64,000 nucleotides of DNA from Echinarachnius parma (Eukaryota > Echinodermata > Echinoidea > Clypeasteroida > Echinarachniidae): assembly GCA_037951105.1 (NCBI GenBank), contig JBAMJV010008865.1:30001-94000 (forward strand), written 5' to 3'. Positions 23,339 through 33,251 of the stretch are shown in pieces. Both the position numbers and the translations under genes were made by a program. The notes below the pieces were generated by a model. The model searched no databases, was not told the origin of the DNA, and saw only the letters and a list, made by a program, of their open reading frames with translations. The first letter of the stretch is position 1. The number at the start of each line of letters is the position of its first letter.

Positions 23339-24632
23339 CTCAAAGGAAATGTATTGAAGTTTTTAGTAAATTATTTGCTTCAAAGATCTTTCCAAGTTCA
23401 ACTTGGGAAAGAAAAATCTGAAGTAAAATACTTGAATGGTCTTCCCCAGGGAAGCATCCTATAACATGTATAAGTCCTTTATTGTTTAATTTAATGCTTA
23501 GTGATATTCCACAATCGCCTGAAATACACCATGTAATATATGCAGACGATTGCGTTATTTGGAAATCGGTGAATGATATAAGAACAAATATGAAAATAAT
23601 GCAAGATTATATAAATGAAATTAATTATATGATTGGTTATTTTCTTGGGGATTGCATATATCTCAAGATAAAACAGTACCTATACTGTTTTCAAATTGTG
23701 GGAAAGATGAAGGCCTAAAATTATACTTGAAGGGCAAACTATTAATCCCTCAAAAGGAATATAAATATTTAGGCGTCATATTTGATAAAAGATTAACATG
23801 GAGACCACACCTGGAGGATGTGGTCAAACGGTGTAAAAAAAAAGATAAATGTGATTAAAAGTTTGGCCCATGAAAAATGGTGTGGAGACTCTTGGGAATT
23901 ATTGATGGTATACAAATATTTAATACTATCAGTTATTGACTATGTGTGCGAAGCATACGACTCCGCTGCAACAAGTGTAAAAAATAAAGTTAACTCTGTG
24001 CAATACCAATCTTTATTGGTATGTGCAGGAGCTCAAAAGGGAACTTCCCTTAGAACACTGCAGGTTGAATTAGGGGAAATGTCCCTTGACCTGCGGCGAG
24101 AAATGATGAGTTTGAAATTAAAAAAACGTATTGAAAGTGTTTTGGAACATCCTCTTAAGAAAGACATAAAAGATTGTTTGCAATTCCATTTTTATGGAAC
24201 ATCACATGCATCATTTGGAGAAAGAACGTTTAAATTAGAAAAACAATTTAAATATGAAATGGAAGTAATAAGTCCTTTGGAGATGCCTTTCTGGCAAATG
24301 GCTTTACCCTCTGTATCAATTCGGAGTTGACAGAGACAATAAGAAAAAATGATAATCGATTACATCAAAAACAAGCAGCTTTAGAAATAATAAACACAAA
24401 ATTGAGTAATCACTTGTCTATTTTTACTGATGGATCCAAATCCCCAGAATCAGGAAGAGCAGCTGCTGCCTTTTATGTTTCTTATTACAGTATAATTATT
24501 CTCAGTCAAAGAGATTACAAGACAATACCTCATCATATAGAGCAGAAATGGCTGCCATCGCACTTGCTCTTGAATGGTTATGTCAACTCCCTAGCCTTCA
24601 CACAGGAGTTGTGGTATGTAGTGATTCTTTAA

Positions 24633-27134
24633 AGGGGACCACCGGGCAAATAACAACACATTACTATATGTTTTGGTACTGTTTTGTGATATCAAATAGA
24701 TACCTAACATTTTGCAAAGGGTTGAGTAATTCATAAACAAAGCAATTAATTTCCACCACAGTGGCGTAGCTACGGGGGGGCACGGGGGGGGGGGGGGACG
24801 TGCCCCCCCCCCCCCCCCAATCATTTGGCAAAAAAAAAAAATGACGACCCGACATTAGCCAAATGTGTCTATATCATTCATTATCATGTTTTATTAGTGT
24901 GATGATAATGATGTTATCAACGATAATAAAGAAGAACATAACGGTCGTTCCCTAGTACTAGCAATAGCGCACCATATATCAGTTTGAAGAATCCTTCCAA
25001 TATAGCGCCTTATACAAATTTTCAGTCCCGTGCGCGAGGATCGACGCTCACCGCTTCAGAAGACATAGAGCGCGTATAGGCCTAACAAACTTCCTAGCAC
25101 ATGGTAAATCGTCCATCATAGCAAGGGCCTTTTCAGGATCTAGAATCTGCCACCCGCTTTTTAGATCATTTTGACCATTTGACACCTTCATGCAGGCTAT
25201 AAAGGCGCATAGCTGCACTACGTAGTCCTAAATGTCTAGGTAAAGACAAACTTCCTTTACTAATTTCTTCACTCTGCAAATGCACCCGTTCCATTAATTC
25301 CTGATGCATATCTAGGTATATTGTTGATGATCATGATTGAAGGAGCACCAGTCATCTTCTCCAGAGTCGACATCTGCATCAGTTGAGCATAGGGCTACTG
25401 AAACTAACTCAAGGGACCCGTGTCATGGGTCTAGTCACGCGACAACAGGCAGGGGACGGGGAGGGGGGACATGCCCCTCCCCATACATTTGAAAGTGGAG
25501 GTGATTGTTCCTCCCACTTTTAATATGCATACACTATGTATGTTTGATTCTATAGCTTGAACTACGAATCACTTATTTTGGTCTCGGGTATGCGCCAAAT
25601 CGCACAATTTAAAGCCCAAAATTTGCAAAAGCTCCCTACAGTGGGAGGGGTACACCCCCTCCCATGGCGTCGATCCTGGGGGGCAGGGGTGCGGTCGCCC
25701 CCCAATGAAAATATTAGGGGCGAGCATATCATTTCGCCCCCCCCCCCCCCCCCCAATAATTCTGAAAATAAGGAAGACAAAAATCGAGCGATATAATGCC
25801 AAAGAGGGGAAAGACATATTTATCAATAATTAATCTTCAAAATAGCTGTTTTTTTTAGCTTGAAAAGGACTGTAAATCTCGTTTTTTTTGTTTCATTTCG
25901 GTTTGCTTGAACTCACTTTTCGAACTGTGTTGAGCAGTGTAATTTCTCAAACGCACACCTCAAACGAAGTTTATTAAACCCTCATCTATAGCACACCGTC
26001 ACAGAAAATAAAATAATCTGAAATAATATATCTTTCAGTAAATTCGGTCCATATGCGCTGAACGCAAATCATATTGGAATATCATGTCACCCCACATTTG
26101 AAAGTGGAGGAGATTGTCCCCCTCCCTTTGTCATGTATGTTTGGTTCCATACTTATTTACTTCATATTACGTGAAATTTCTGTCTTAGGTGTGCACCAAA
26201 TCGCACAATTTCACGCCCCAAAATACAAAAGCTCCCTACTGTGGGAGGGGGACACCCCCTCCCACACCCTCCCCCACTCGGTCGCTTCGCTTCCTCGCAA
26301 TGTCTCCCCTCCACTTTTGAGAAGTTGTTGACGCCCTTGCTTAGTTTCACTATATCACTATCACTATATCGATATTCCCGTTTAAAAATACGTTACGAGT
26401 AGGTTCACTATTATAATACAATGACAAATAAAAAGACAATAATTACCATACTTCTACACCAATTTCAAAAATTTCTCCATGTGGGAGGGGGTAAACCCCC
26501 TCCCACACCCTCCCCCCAATAAGTATAGACAAGCACGGATATATACGACGTGAGCGTATTTGAGTCTGGTGTGTGTGCATGTACACGTAATGTAGGTTCG
26601 ATTATGTTTGTATACTTTATCATGAGGGAGATGATTTAAGTCCTGATTTCTTTGATTCAGTATTATCAAATTTCCTTCCAAGGTATGCACCAGATTGCAT
26701 TATTTCAAGTGAAAATTTGCAAAAGCTCCCTACCGTGGGAGGGGGGACACCCCCCTCCCACACCCTCCCACCCTCGGGCGCTACGCTCCCTCGCAGTTGT
26801 GCCCCCCCCCCCCCCCCCCAATCCGTTGACCCTCGCTACGCCACTGTTCCACCACTTACGGAACCACTACTATTTCCTGGTTCCTGGTTTGCGAGTGCGC
26901 CAATTCTACTCACGCGTACGTTTGTAGGCAATATAATTCCGAGCGATTCGCTTGCTGCACCCGCGGTAGTCTACACAATTCAGACCGCATAAACGCATGC
27001 TTTAGAATGGTGATGCGGTTTCCAATTTTTTTTTTTTTTCTGCAAACATATTTTTGTGAACTTGTTGATGGAATGGAATACTAAAGATGTTACCTTTCTA
27101 TTATACAAATATTAGTTTTGGGTGGTGGTACCCT
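24633..27134. mobile_element. TTAA MITE family 2 in the RNase H of LINE-A, enlarged by a nested hAT
   Basis: TTAA at 24629-24632 and 27135-27138 flank AGGGGACCACC and GGTGGTACCCT. Without its nested hAT it matches, in inverse orientation, the solo 415-bp copy at 38199-38613. The TTAA target suggests a piggyBac-like origin. It is non-coding. Confidence 0.88.
24759..26846. mobile_element. hAT element nested in TTAA MITE, 2.09 kb, composite
   Basis: CAGTGGCGTAGCTACGGGG at the left, CTACGCCACTG at the right, with the perfect 8-bp duplication TTCCACCA (24751-24758, 26847-26854). The uninterrupted target is seen in the copy at 38199-38613. Inside, 25670-26440 is an inverted partial copy of the hAT at 2656-3717, and further hairpin units lie at about 25610-25670, 26460-26515 and 26690-26780. 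There is no transposase. Confidence 0.88.
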
Positions 27135-27776
27135 TTAAGTTCACTACAGTCCATACAAAATGGAATAAATAAAGAAGATACATTTGTATATGAAATATTG
27201 GTATTATGCACTCACTTGAATTTACAAGGAATTGTGGTGAATTTTGAGTGGATACCGAGTCATTGCGGAGTTAAAGACAATGAAATGGTTGATAGAGAGG
27301 CAAAAAATGGCTTGAAGAAAAAAAGGAGATTTTTAATAAATTAAGTAGAAGTGAAATAAATTATGATTAAACAAAAGTATTATGTTAAATGGCAACAAAG
27401 ATGGGAGGACACCGAATCTCCCTTGAAAAATATTCAAAATAATGTAACTCAGACATACTGTTGTACATTGAATAATAGAACATTTTAATTTATATTGCAC
27501 CGTTTACGGATGGGAAATATTGGTTTAAATATTAATATAGTAGTAATAAATAAGCATGAAACTGGATTATGCTCATTGTGGGTTGTTAGAAACTTTAGAA
27601 CATTTTTTATGCCATTGCCCTCAATATTTGTTTGAGCGAGCAATGTTGATGTGTGAATGTGGAATTACACATTAAGATCATATTGTATTTTTGTTAAAAT
27701 CTGAAGTTTTAGCTCACCAAAGAGCATTGATAGATTATGTCATTAGAACAAATATATTTTGATTGATTGATTGATA

Positions 27777-28291
27777 ATAATTTTGTATGAAGTATTTAAT
27801 TTTGCACACGCACCTTTGAAAGGCCAATCTGTTTGTATTGTATTAACTAATTATTATATGAATATAAATATTGTTGTTATGTATGTTGGTATTTCGGTTA
27901 TGAGAAAAAAAAATATGGCATTGACCTGCAAATCACCATCTGTGTGTGTGTGTGTGTATGTGTTTTTTGTTGCTGGGGGGGAGTAGGGTGGTAGGGTGGT
28001 AGGGGCAGGGGCGTATTAAGGAAGGGTATATGTTTTTAAGTTAACTGTAAAACCTTCCTTTTCCTCCACCTTTCATAATTGGTAAAATAATAATTAATAA
28101 TAATAATATCTATTATGTATATGTACATGATATCACGAATGGAATTCAGGTGTATATTTGTGTGTGTGGGGTGTGTTTGCGTGTATGTATGTGTGAATGC
28201 GTGTGTACGTGTGTGTTTTGAGTTTAATTTTTGAATGGAATTTACACACGATATCAAGTCAAATGTATTATTTGTTAACTAAAGGTAGAGT
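27777..28291. other. Intron of receptor copy 2; low-complexity sequence only
   Basis: Short TG/GT tracts at about 27941-27962 and 28153-28215 and AAT-rich sequence near 28090. No gene is seen. Confidence 0.45.
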
Positions 28292-28395
<104 letters not shown>

Positions 28396-28647
28396 ACAAA
28401 GTATTGCAGCGGCATACGAAACGTCATGATCTTTTAGATTCCTAGTTTGACCATACATTGCGAGACAAACGAATATCATTAGCGATATTATTTCCGATAC
28501 TATATCCGCAATGGATTATATATTTACTATTATTGATTGAACATACGGGCGCCCTGCCCTGAAATTGATACGTAGATATGAGCGTTGTAGCGAGAAGGTG
28601 GCTAGGTTCTACCGTGGGTTTGGCATCAGCCGTTGGGGGCCGGTTGG

Positions 28648-28693
28648 GAAAAAATAAATAAATAAATAAATAAATATAAAAAATAAAATAAAA

Positions 28694-28731
<38 letters not shown>
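28648..28731. repeat. (AAAT)n followed by (TG)n
   Basis: AATAAATAAATAAATAAATA then AAAAT repeats run directly into about 18 TG units. Confidence 0.9.
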
Positions 28732-28732
<1 letters not shown>

Positions 28733-28810
28733 GGGGTGAGAATTTCATAGAAAATGTACTTGCATTGGGAGCACATTTTAATTCGAGGGGAAAGGAAATC
28801 TAGAGCTCAC

Positions 28811-29071
28811 CTGCAATTTGGACTTTCACGGGGGGTGAGCAATCATCGCCCTTGCAGGCAACGATGCCAATGTCATTGGATAAGTGGTCGGGTAGGTTAA
28901 GGACATTCCCGATTTTAGTTGGGTCGTAACACTGTTTGAACTGCCAGAATTCACCGATATTATTAAAAACACCGGTGTAAATACACACACGTTGTTTAGT
29001 GTTCTGTCGCTGATTTCCATCTTTTGCTTTGCTTGGACTTAATGTAGTTGTTGTCATGCTGCCAATATCTG
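28811..29071 (-). CDS. Ig receptor copy 2, repeat-domain exon A
   Basis: A phase 1-1 exon of 258 or 261 bases; the acceptor is a tandem CAGCAG, so the start is 29071 or 29068, both in frame. It ends at GCAG|GTGAGC. It encodes a Ser/Thr-rich linker (MTTTTLSPSKAKDG), QRVCIYTGVFNNIGEFWQF, then LPDHLSNDIGIVACKGDDC and PPVKV. There are four cysteines (VC, QCY, AC, DC). Exon B is a clear homologue, about 60% identical by eye. The family is not recognised. The spacing IYTG…NIG and NDIGIV…G faintly recalls a beta/gamma-crystallin Greek key, which is only a suggestion. It is extracellular, between the Ig domain and the TM helix. Confidence 0.75.
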
Positions 29072-29328
29072 CTGTCGAATAAGGAGCATATCGTGGTTTT
29101 ATTGATTGGCGGGAGGCACGCCACTAATTTGGGACACTTTCGATGTATTTCTACATTTACCCCTTTTTTAATTATGATATGCTATCATTTAGGGGCACAT
29201 ATCGACACACGTCCCTTGTGGCTATACTATATGCCACTACCAATGAAAGCTGATGTATTACAACAGGGACATCATTTACCTTTGTGAATGATACTATGTT
29301 GGGTGAAAATTTGAAATCAAAGGCTCAC

Positions 29329-29592
29329 CTCCAGATTTGACCTTGATGGGGGATGTGCAATCATCACCCGTGCAACTCACGATACCAAGGTCATTGGGTA
29401 AGTGATCGGGTAGGATGTCGAGGAGAGACCCGGCTTTATTTGGTTCGTAACACGTTGAAAACCGCAAGAAGTCACCAATTTCATTATAGACACCGGTGTA
29501 TATACACACGCGTTGTTTTATAGAGTTCTGCCGCTGATTTCCAGCTTTTGTATTACTCGGCCTTGATGTAGTTGTTGTCATTCTGCCAATTA
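29329..29592 (-). CDS. Ig receptor copy 2, repeat-domain exon B
   Basis: A phase 1-1 exon of 264 bases, acceptor CGACAG, donor GGAG|GTGAGC. It has the same architecture as exon A: MTTTTSRPSNTKAG linker, QRVCIYTGVYNEIGDFLRF, CYEPNKAG, LPDHLPNDLGIVSCTGDDC, SPIKV. With exon A it forms a tandem pair from exon duplication. Because both ends are phase 1, any number of copies can be included or skipped without breaking the frame. The partial exons at 29931 and at base 28 belong to the same series. Confidence 0.75.
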
Positions 29593-29775
29593 CTGTCGAA
29601 GCTGTTGGTTCGTTTCCTGAAAGATTATATTATGAAGAATATATTTACGCTCCTACATAATCATAGTGAATTTCAGAGATGCGTTATATCATTTGGGTCA
29701 ATTAATTCCATACAATTTGGGAATATGAATGAAACAAGCTTCCAACAAACTTCCCTCTTCTCTTTACTGTTTTTG

Positions 29776-29931
29776 TAATGTATGTCTTTGGCTCGTAACG
29801 CTGTGCCAACTGCAAGAAGTTATCCTTGTCATCGTAGACACCAGCGTAGATACACACGCGTTGGTTGGAGTTCTGATAACCAGCTTTTGAATTGCTTGGA
29901 ATTGATTTAGTAGTTGTCATGCTGCCATTTT
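29776..29931 (-). pseudogene. Truncated third domain exon (C) of receptor copy 2
   Basis: A good acceptor and the first half of the domain (NGSMTTTKS…QRVCIYAGVYDDKDNFLQL, then RYEPK) are present. The second half with the GDDC motif and the donor are missing, and the conserved Cys before YEP is Arg. Homology stops at about 29776. It is most likely a dead exon that is skipped, which its phase allows. Confidence 0.65.
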
Positions 29932-29949
29932 CTGTCGAAGCTGTTTTTT

Positions 29950-30528
29950 TTTCTTTTCATTTATTAATTTAAATTGAATTAAATTCAATTCAATTCAATT
30001 CAAATTCTTCATAAAAACATTACAATGTACAATATACATGCCAAGGAGACATTTCACAGTAAAATACAAATACAAACATAAATTATGGGAGTGTTTGGAG
30101 TAGGCAGAAAGGAGGGAACTCCTTATATGAAAGCCTACCCCATGATACAGATACTAAACAGACAAAACATACGATAAAAACACACTAAGTTACAAAAGGG
30201 TCAAAATTGCCTTTACTGATTAATATAGTTATTTAATAAAAATTGTTTATATTTTATTTTTAAAAGATTGAGAGTTTTGCTAAATTTGATTTCAGGAGGT
30301 ATACTATTCCATATAACAGGACCTTGAAAAAAGAACGAGTTTTTCATACATGTAAACTGGGTCCCAAAAGAAACATCACTTTTTCAGAGCGACGCTCATT
30401 AAAATCCATATCATCAAATTGAATCATATTCAGACACAGATAAGCTATCATTCTCCTTATGAAGCATATCTGAAAAATTAAAAGTTTGCTTTTGCAAAAA
30501 AAGAGAAAAATGCGATGGAATCACTATA
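29950..30528 (-). mobile_element. LINE-C: 3' end fragment of a CR1/L2-group-like LINE (antisense)
   Basis: The minus strand encodes the typical RT C-terminus NSFFFQGPVIWNSIPPEIKF and LNLLKIKYKQFLLNNYI, then a stop, a short 3' UTR and a tail of GAATT units (29960-30000). Upstream it continues with drifted frames to about 30520. It is only the last ~550 bp and is inactive. A divergent relative lies in the opposite orientation at 31220-31480. Confidence 0.7.
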
Positions 30529-30530
30529 AG

Positions 30531-31019
30531 GACCCCGTTTACAGTGCAGGGCCGGGCCGAGCCGCGGCTCGGCCCGGCCTAAATTGCGGTACTCGGCCCC
30601 CCAATTGTGTGCGTTTACAGTGGCGGGCTCGGCCCGGCCGCCCTTTCAATATCTTGTCGTAGTGGCGCTCTGCATTTTAACAAACCATTATTTTGGGGGC
30701 GCGCCGGGGTCACAGTGCAGATCAGAGCATCGATATACACCACTTTATATATCGATGGATCAGAGGCGCTGGTTATTATTTTGTAATGAATATCCTATGA
30801 CGTAATGATCCTTTCACTTCCGGGGTCACATATTTGGTACCGCATTTGGCCCTGCGTGCGTTTACAGTGAGAAAAAGCGGAGCCGAGCCGCGGCCGAGAC
30901 AACCTCCAGAGCGGGGCCAAATGCGCGGCCACTTTTGGTACCGCATTTGGCATTTTTGAGCGTTTACAGTGAAAAAAAGGCCGGGCCGAGCCGGCCTTTT
31001 TTTCACTGTAAACGGGGTC
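30531..31019. mobile_element. TIR element with five CGTTTACAGTG motifs
   Basis: The ends GACCCCGTTTACAGTG and CACTGTAAACGGGGTC are perfect inverses. The word CGTTTACAGTG recurs at about 30536, 30610, 30857 and 30959 and inverted at the right end. GC-rich palindromes such as GGGCCGAGCCGCGGCTCGGC (about 30552) are also present. 489 bp, non-coding. Confidence 0.7.
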
Positions 31020-31020
31020 T

Positions 31021-31207
31021 AGGTCATTTTTCAAAAATCACAGAAACTGCTCGCTGCGAACCTCCACGAAAGGCGGTCTATTCAGAACTTTCAATAGCTA
31101 TTCATTCAACTTCAAAGCGGGTTATGTAACCACTAGACTGGCTATTGTCCGTACCGAGCTCTGTGCCCGGAAGGCGAGCAGTTTCTGTGATTTTTGAAAA
31201 ATGACCT
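31021..31207. mobile_element. MITE with 34-bp perfect TIRs
   Basis: AGGTCATTTTTCAAAAATCA at the left, continuing to GCTCGC at about 31054, with the exact inverse at the right. 187 bp, abutting the previous element. The target site is not resolved. Confidence 0.65.
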
Positions 31208-31219
31208 CTTGCGATTTCA

Positions 31220-31480
31220 CCTTATTTTATTCTTTGTTGACAAAAGCAAACATAATTTTTTTTAGATGAGCTTGCTAAGGGGTATTAGAGCTAAACTATG
31301 CCCAATTATGATTAATTGTTATGCTTTGGATTTGAATGTGTGTCGCTCTGAAGAAGTGATAAGTTTCTTTTGGAGCCCAGTTTAGTTCGTATTTTGGGGA
31401 GATAGTATATCCCCTAATGTAGTAAAAATAAATGTTGTGAAATTGTTGGATATAATCTTGGAAACAGTTTTAACTTGGTC
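31220..31480 (+). mobile_element. LINE fragment related to LINE-C (plus strand)
   Basis: GCTCTGAAGAAGTGATA and the downstream TTTGGAGCCCAGTT align with the complement of 30365-30400, and the upstream GACAAAAGCAAACATAATTT aligns with about 30480-30500. It lies in opposite orientation to LINE-C across two TIR elements. Short and degenerate. Confidence 0.45.
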
Positions 31481-32130
31481 TAAATACATTACTGATGAGA
31501 AAAAGTGATGTTTCCATTTTGTATTTTTGGTCCCAGGGTGCATTTTGACGATCTTAAAGATAATTAGCTAATTTGCATATTTCTGAAATAAGGTCAGGGG
31601 TCATTTTCCATCTAGGAATAGTACAGTAGTAATCAAAACAATCATGACAGGGTAATTTGGGGCAAGGAATCCATTTCCAGTGCTCATTTTCATGTGCCGT
31701 ATGGGGAACGCCCTGAAATCCAAGATGGCTTCCCCTAATTTGCATATTTATGAATATTATTGATTTACAGTAGCTACATCCTCTAATAAGTATTAATTGC
31801 AGGTCGTATAGATTAAATCATGCTCTTAATGTATATTAAAGATACTTCAGATTGGTTGCCACCTTGGCAACCTCTGACAATGCCTATAATTAGCTTAATT
31901 TGATTATTCACCTAATTTGCATATCCCCAGAAATCGTGTGTTTCATATTGGAGTTATCAACATTTCACATTCGCTCAATCATGTTTCCGAATGAATTATA
32001 TATATACTCGTTACGTGGTAATCATTTATTATATTTTAAGCTATGTCAGCTATAATTAATGAATAGTTAAATTCAAATTAAATGCACATAATATAGCTAA
32101 TAGTCCTATTTTCAAAATTACGTCTGGAGA
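31481..32130. other. Intron of receptor copy 2; AT-rich, nothing recognised
   Basis: No exon or element identified. Confidence 0.4.
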
Positions 32131-32139
32131 TTAAGTATA

Positions 32140-32242
32140 TTAAATTTCCTTCCAAAGTATGCACCAGATTGCATGATTTTCGAATGAAAATTGCAAAAGC
32201 TCCCTACCGTGGGAGGGGGGGGATATCCCCTCCCCTACCTCC

Positions 32243-32276
<34 letters not shown>

Positions 32277-32400
32277 ATCGGGTGCTTCGCACCCTCAGGC
32301 TTGGTCGCTCCGCTCCGTCGCATCACCCTCCCCCCTCCAATATTCGGGCAAAAGATGCCAGCCCCCCCCCCCCCCCCCTGAACAAATATGCTCCTACGCC
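32140..32400. repeat. Solo hairpin unit of the hAT-associated repeat
   Basis: GCACCAGATTGCATGATTTT, CTCCCTACCGTGGGAGGGG, a C-run of about 30 at 32240-32276, and GGTCGCTCCGCTCC: the same module seen many times inside the hAT elements here. The end CTCCTACGCCCATG at about 32390 matches the right end of the element at 5216-5586, so this is probably a degraded hAT. Confidence 0.6.
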
Positions 32401-32425
32401 CATGGTATAAGAGGCGAACACTTAC

Positions 32426-32678
32426 GCTTTATAGTGAGCACAACCAAGGAGTTACTATAGTAACTCCTTGGCACAACATTGTAAGACTTCATGCCGCTGC
32501 TCGACACGAAGACGCAGGTGTAGTTTCCTTGGTCGCTCGGGTGTACCTCTGAGATGACGAGATGGGCTGTTCCCATGAGCTGGTTCAGATCCAAGTGGAA
32601 TCGAGCATCACTAGAGTTATGCATGCACACCCCTAACTTGCAGTCCTGGGCCGCTATGAACTCGCTTACGCCATTCTT
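32426..32678 (-). CDS. Ig receptor copy 2, second half of V-type Ig domain with long CDR3-like loop
   Basis: A 253-base exon, phase 0 in after TTTTTAG, phase 1 out at AAAGC|GTAAG. It begins KNGVSEFIAAQDCKLGVC, then DARFHLDLN and SEVHPSDQGNYTC. It aligns closely with the copy 1 exon (2026-2248) except after that Cys, where it is ten codons longer: VFVSSSGMKSYNVVPRSYYS precedes NSLVVLTIK. That segment is the FG turn, which is CDR3 in antigen receptors. The extra bases include a perfect 28-bp palindrome (32444-32471). Confidence 0.83.
32444..32471. repeat. Perfect 28-bp palindrome inside the Ig exon
   Basis: CCAAGGAGTTACTA followed directly by its complement TAGTAACTCCTTGG, within the lengthened FG loop of copy 2 and absent from copy 1. 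It encodes PRSYYSNSL-type residues in frame. Confidence 0.95.
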
Positions 32679-33251
32679 CTAAAAATAAATTAATCACATT
32701 GTTTGTGCTTTACCAAATATACATTCACATTTTGTTTGAGAATATAACGTATGTATACACTAATTACAATTGAGAGGACGGTCTGGCATTTGCAAGTGTA
32801 TCTAAGACCAAATGTAAACAGAATATTAACGGGCAATATACATGTAATCTCACAAGTAATCTTCTACAAAATAATGCTAAAATTCGCACTTCGCAGGTAA
32901 GCTCTTTAATCGTGTTAATCATATTTTTGATATATGCAAACAGACAAACAAGCAACAACAATAAAAAATAAATAAAATAACGAAATAAAAAAAATATATT
33001 TTTTCTCATTACGCCACCGACTTGATGTCTTGATGTTCATTTCCCAGAGACTCAGATTGAGAAGTACAATATGCACAATTCCCATTCATTATGATTTATA
33101 TAATGAAATGCCTATGTACTATGTAGCCTATATTAATACTATTTTTGGTTTTTATTACATCGTTATTCTTAAAAAGGGGAGATAGTAAGGTTTGATTGAA
33201 ATTATAAATAGTTCGTGCAATTGTGTATGAATATTCTGGAAATATTATTAC

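Larger units (their letters stand above)
17510..24330 (+). pseudogene. LINE-A reverse transcriptase domain (in four pieces)
   Basis: Finger motifs LKNASAPGNDGITYE at about 17536 and PITLLPC at about 17740 (with stops), then SGFRKRR at about 17840, come before the LINE-B insertion. AVFIDLQKAYDTIW follows at 22523. LNGLPQGS at about 23435 and the catalytic YADD (HVIYADDCVIW at 23531) come after the hAT. The thumb and connection run to 24330. The order is that of a complete RT. Joining 22611 to 23347 restores LGLKGNVLKFLVNYLL, which confirms the insertion site. Confidence 0.82.
24331..27700 (+). pseudogene. LINE-A RNase H and CCHC tail, split by a TTAA element
   Basis: RNase H residues are visible in order: FTDGSK (first Asp, 24425), RAEMAAIALALEW (Glu, 24540), CSDS (Asp, about 24619), and then beyond the insertion WIPSHCGVKDNEMVDREA (His and last Asp, about 27250). 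Closing the TTAA insertion gives CSDSLSSLQSIQNG in frame. A zinc-knuckle-like tail, CSHCGLLETLEHFLCHCP, lies at about 27575. Several frame changes show it is inactive. Confidence 0.8.
16170..27776 (+). mobile_element. LINE-A: I-clade non-LTR retrotransposon, 5'-truncated, heavily interrupted
   Basis: Segments at 16170-17920, 22508-22611, 23347-24632 and 27139-27776 read in order as one ORF2: endonuclease, reverse transcriptase, RNase H and a C-terminal CCHC. The RNase H domain places it in the I group (I, Nimb, Outcast and similar). The 3' tail is GATTGATTGATTGATAATAA. It begins at the WNAQGMN start of the endonuclease, so ORF1 is missing. It is interrupted by LINE-B (17.92-22.51 kb), a hAT (22612-23338) and a TTAA element (24633-27134). 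Several in-frame stops and frame changes mean it is dead. It lies in the 17-kb intron of receptor copy 2 on the opposite strand. Confidence 0.85.

Noticed and set aside
31021-31207. tRNA-derived SINE at 31.0-31.2 kb
   Set aside because: The segment is explained by 34-bp perfect TIRs; no A-box/B-box pair at the right spacing.
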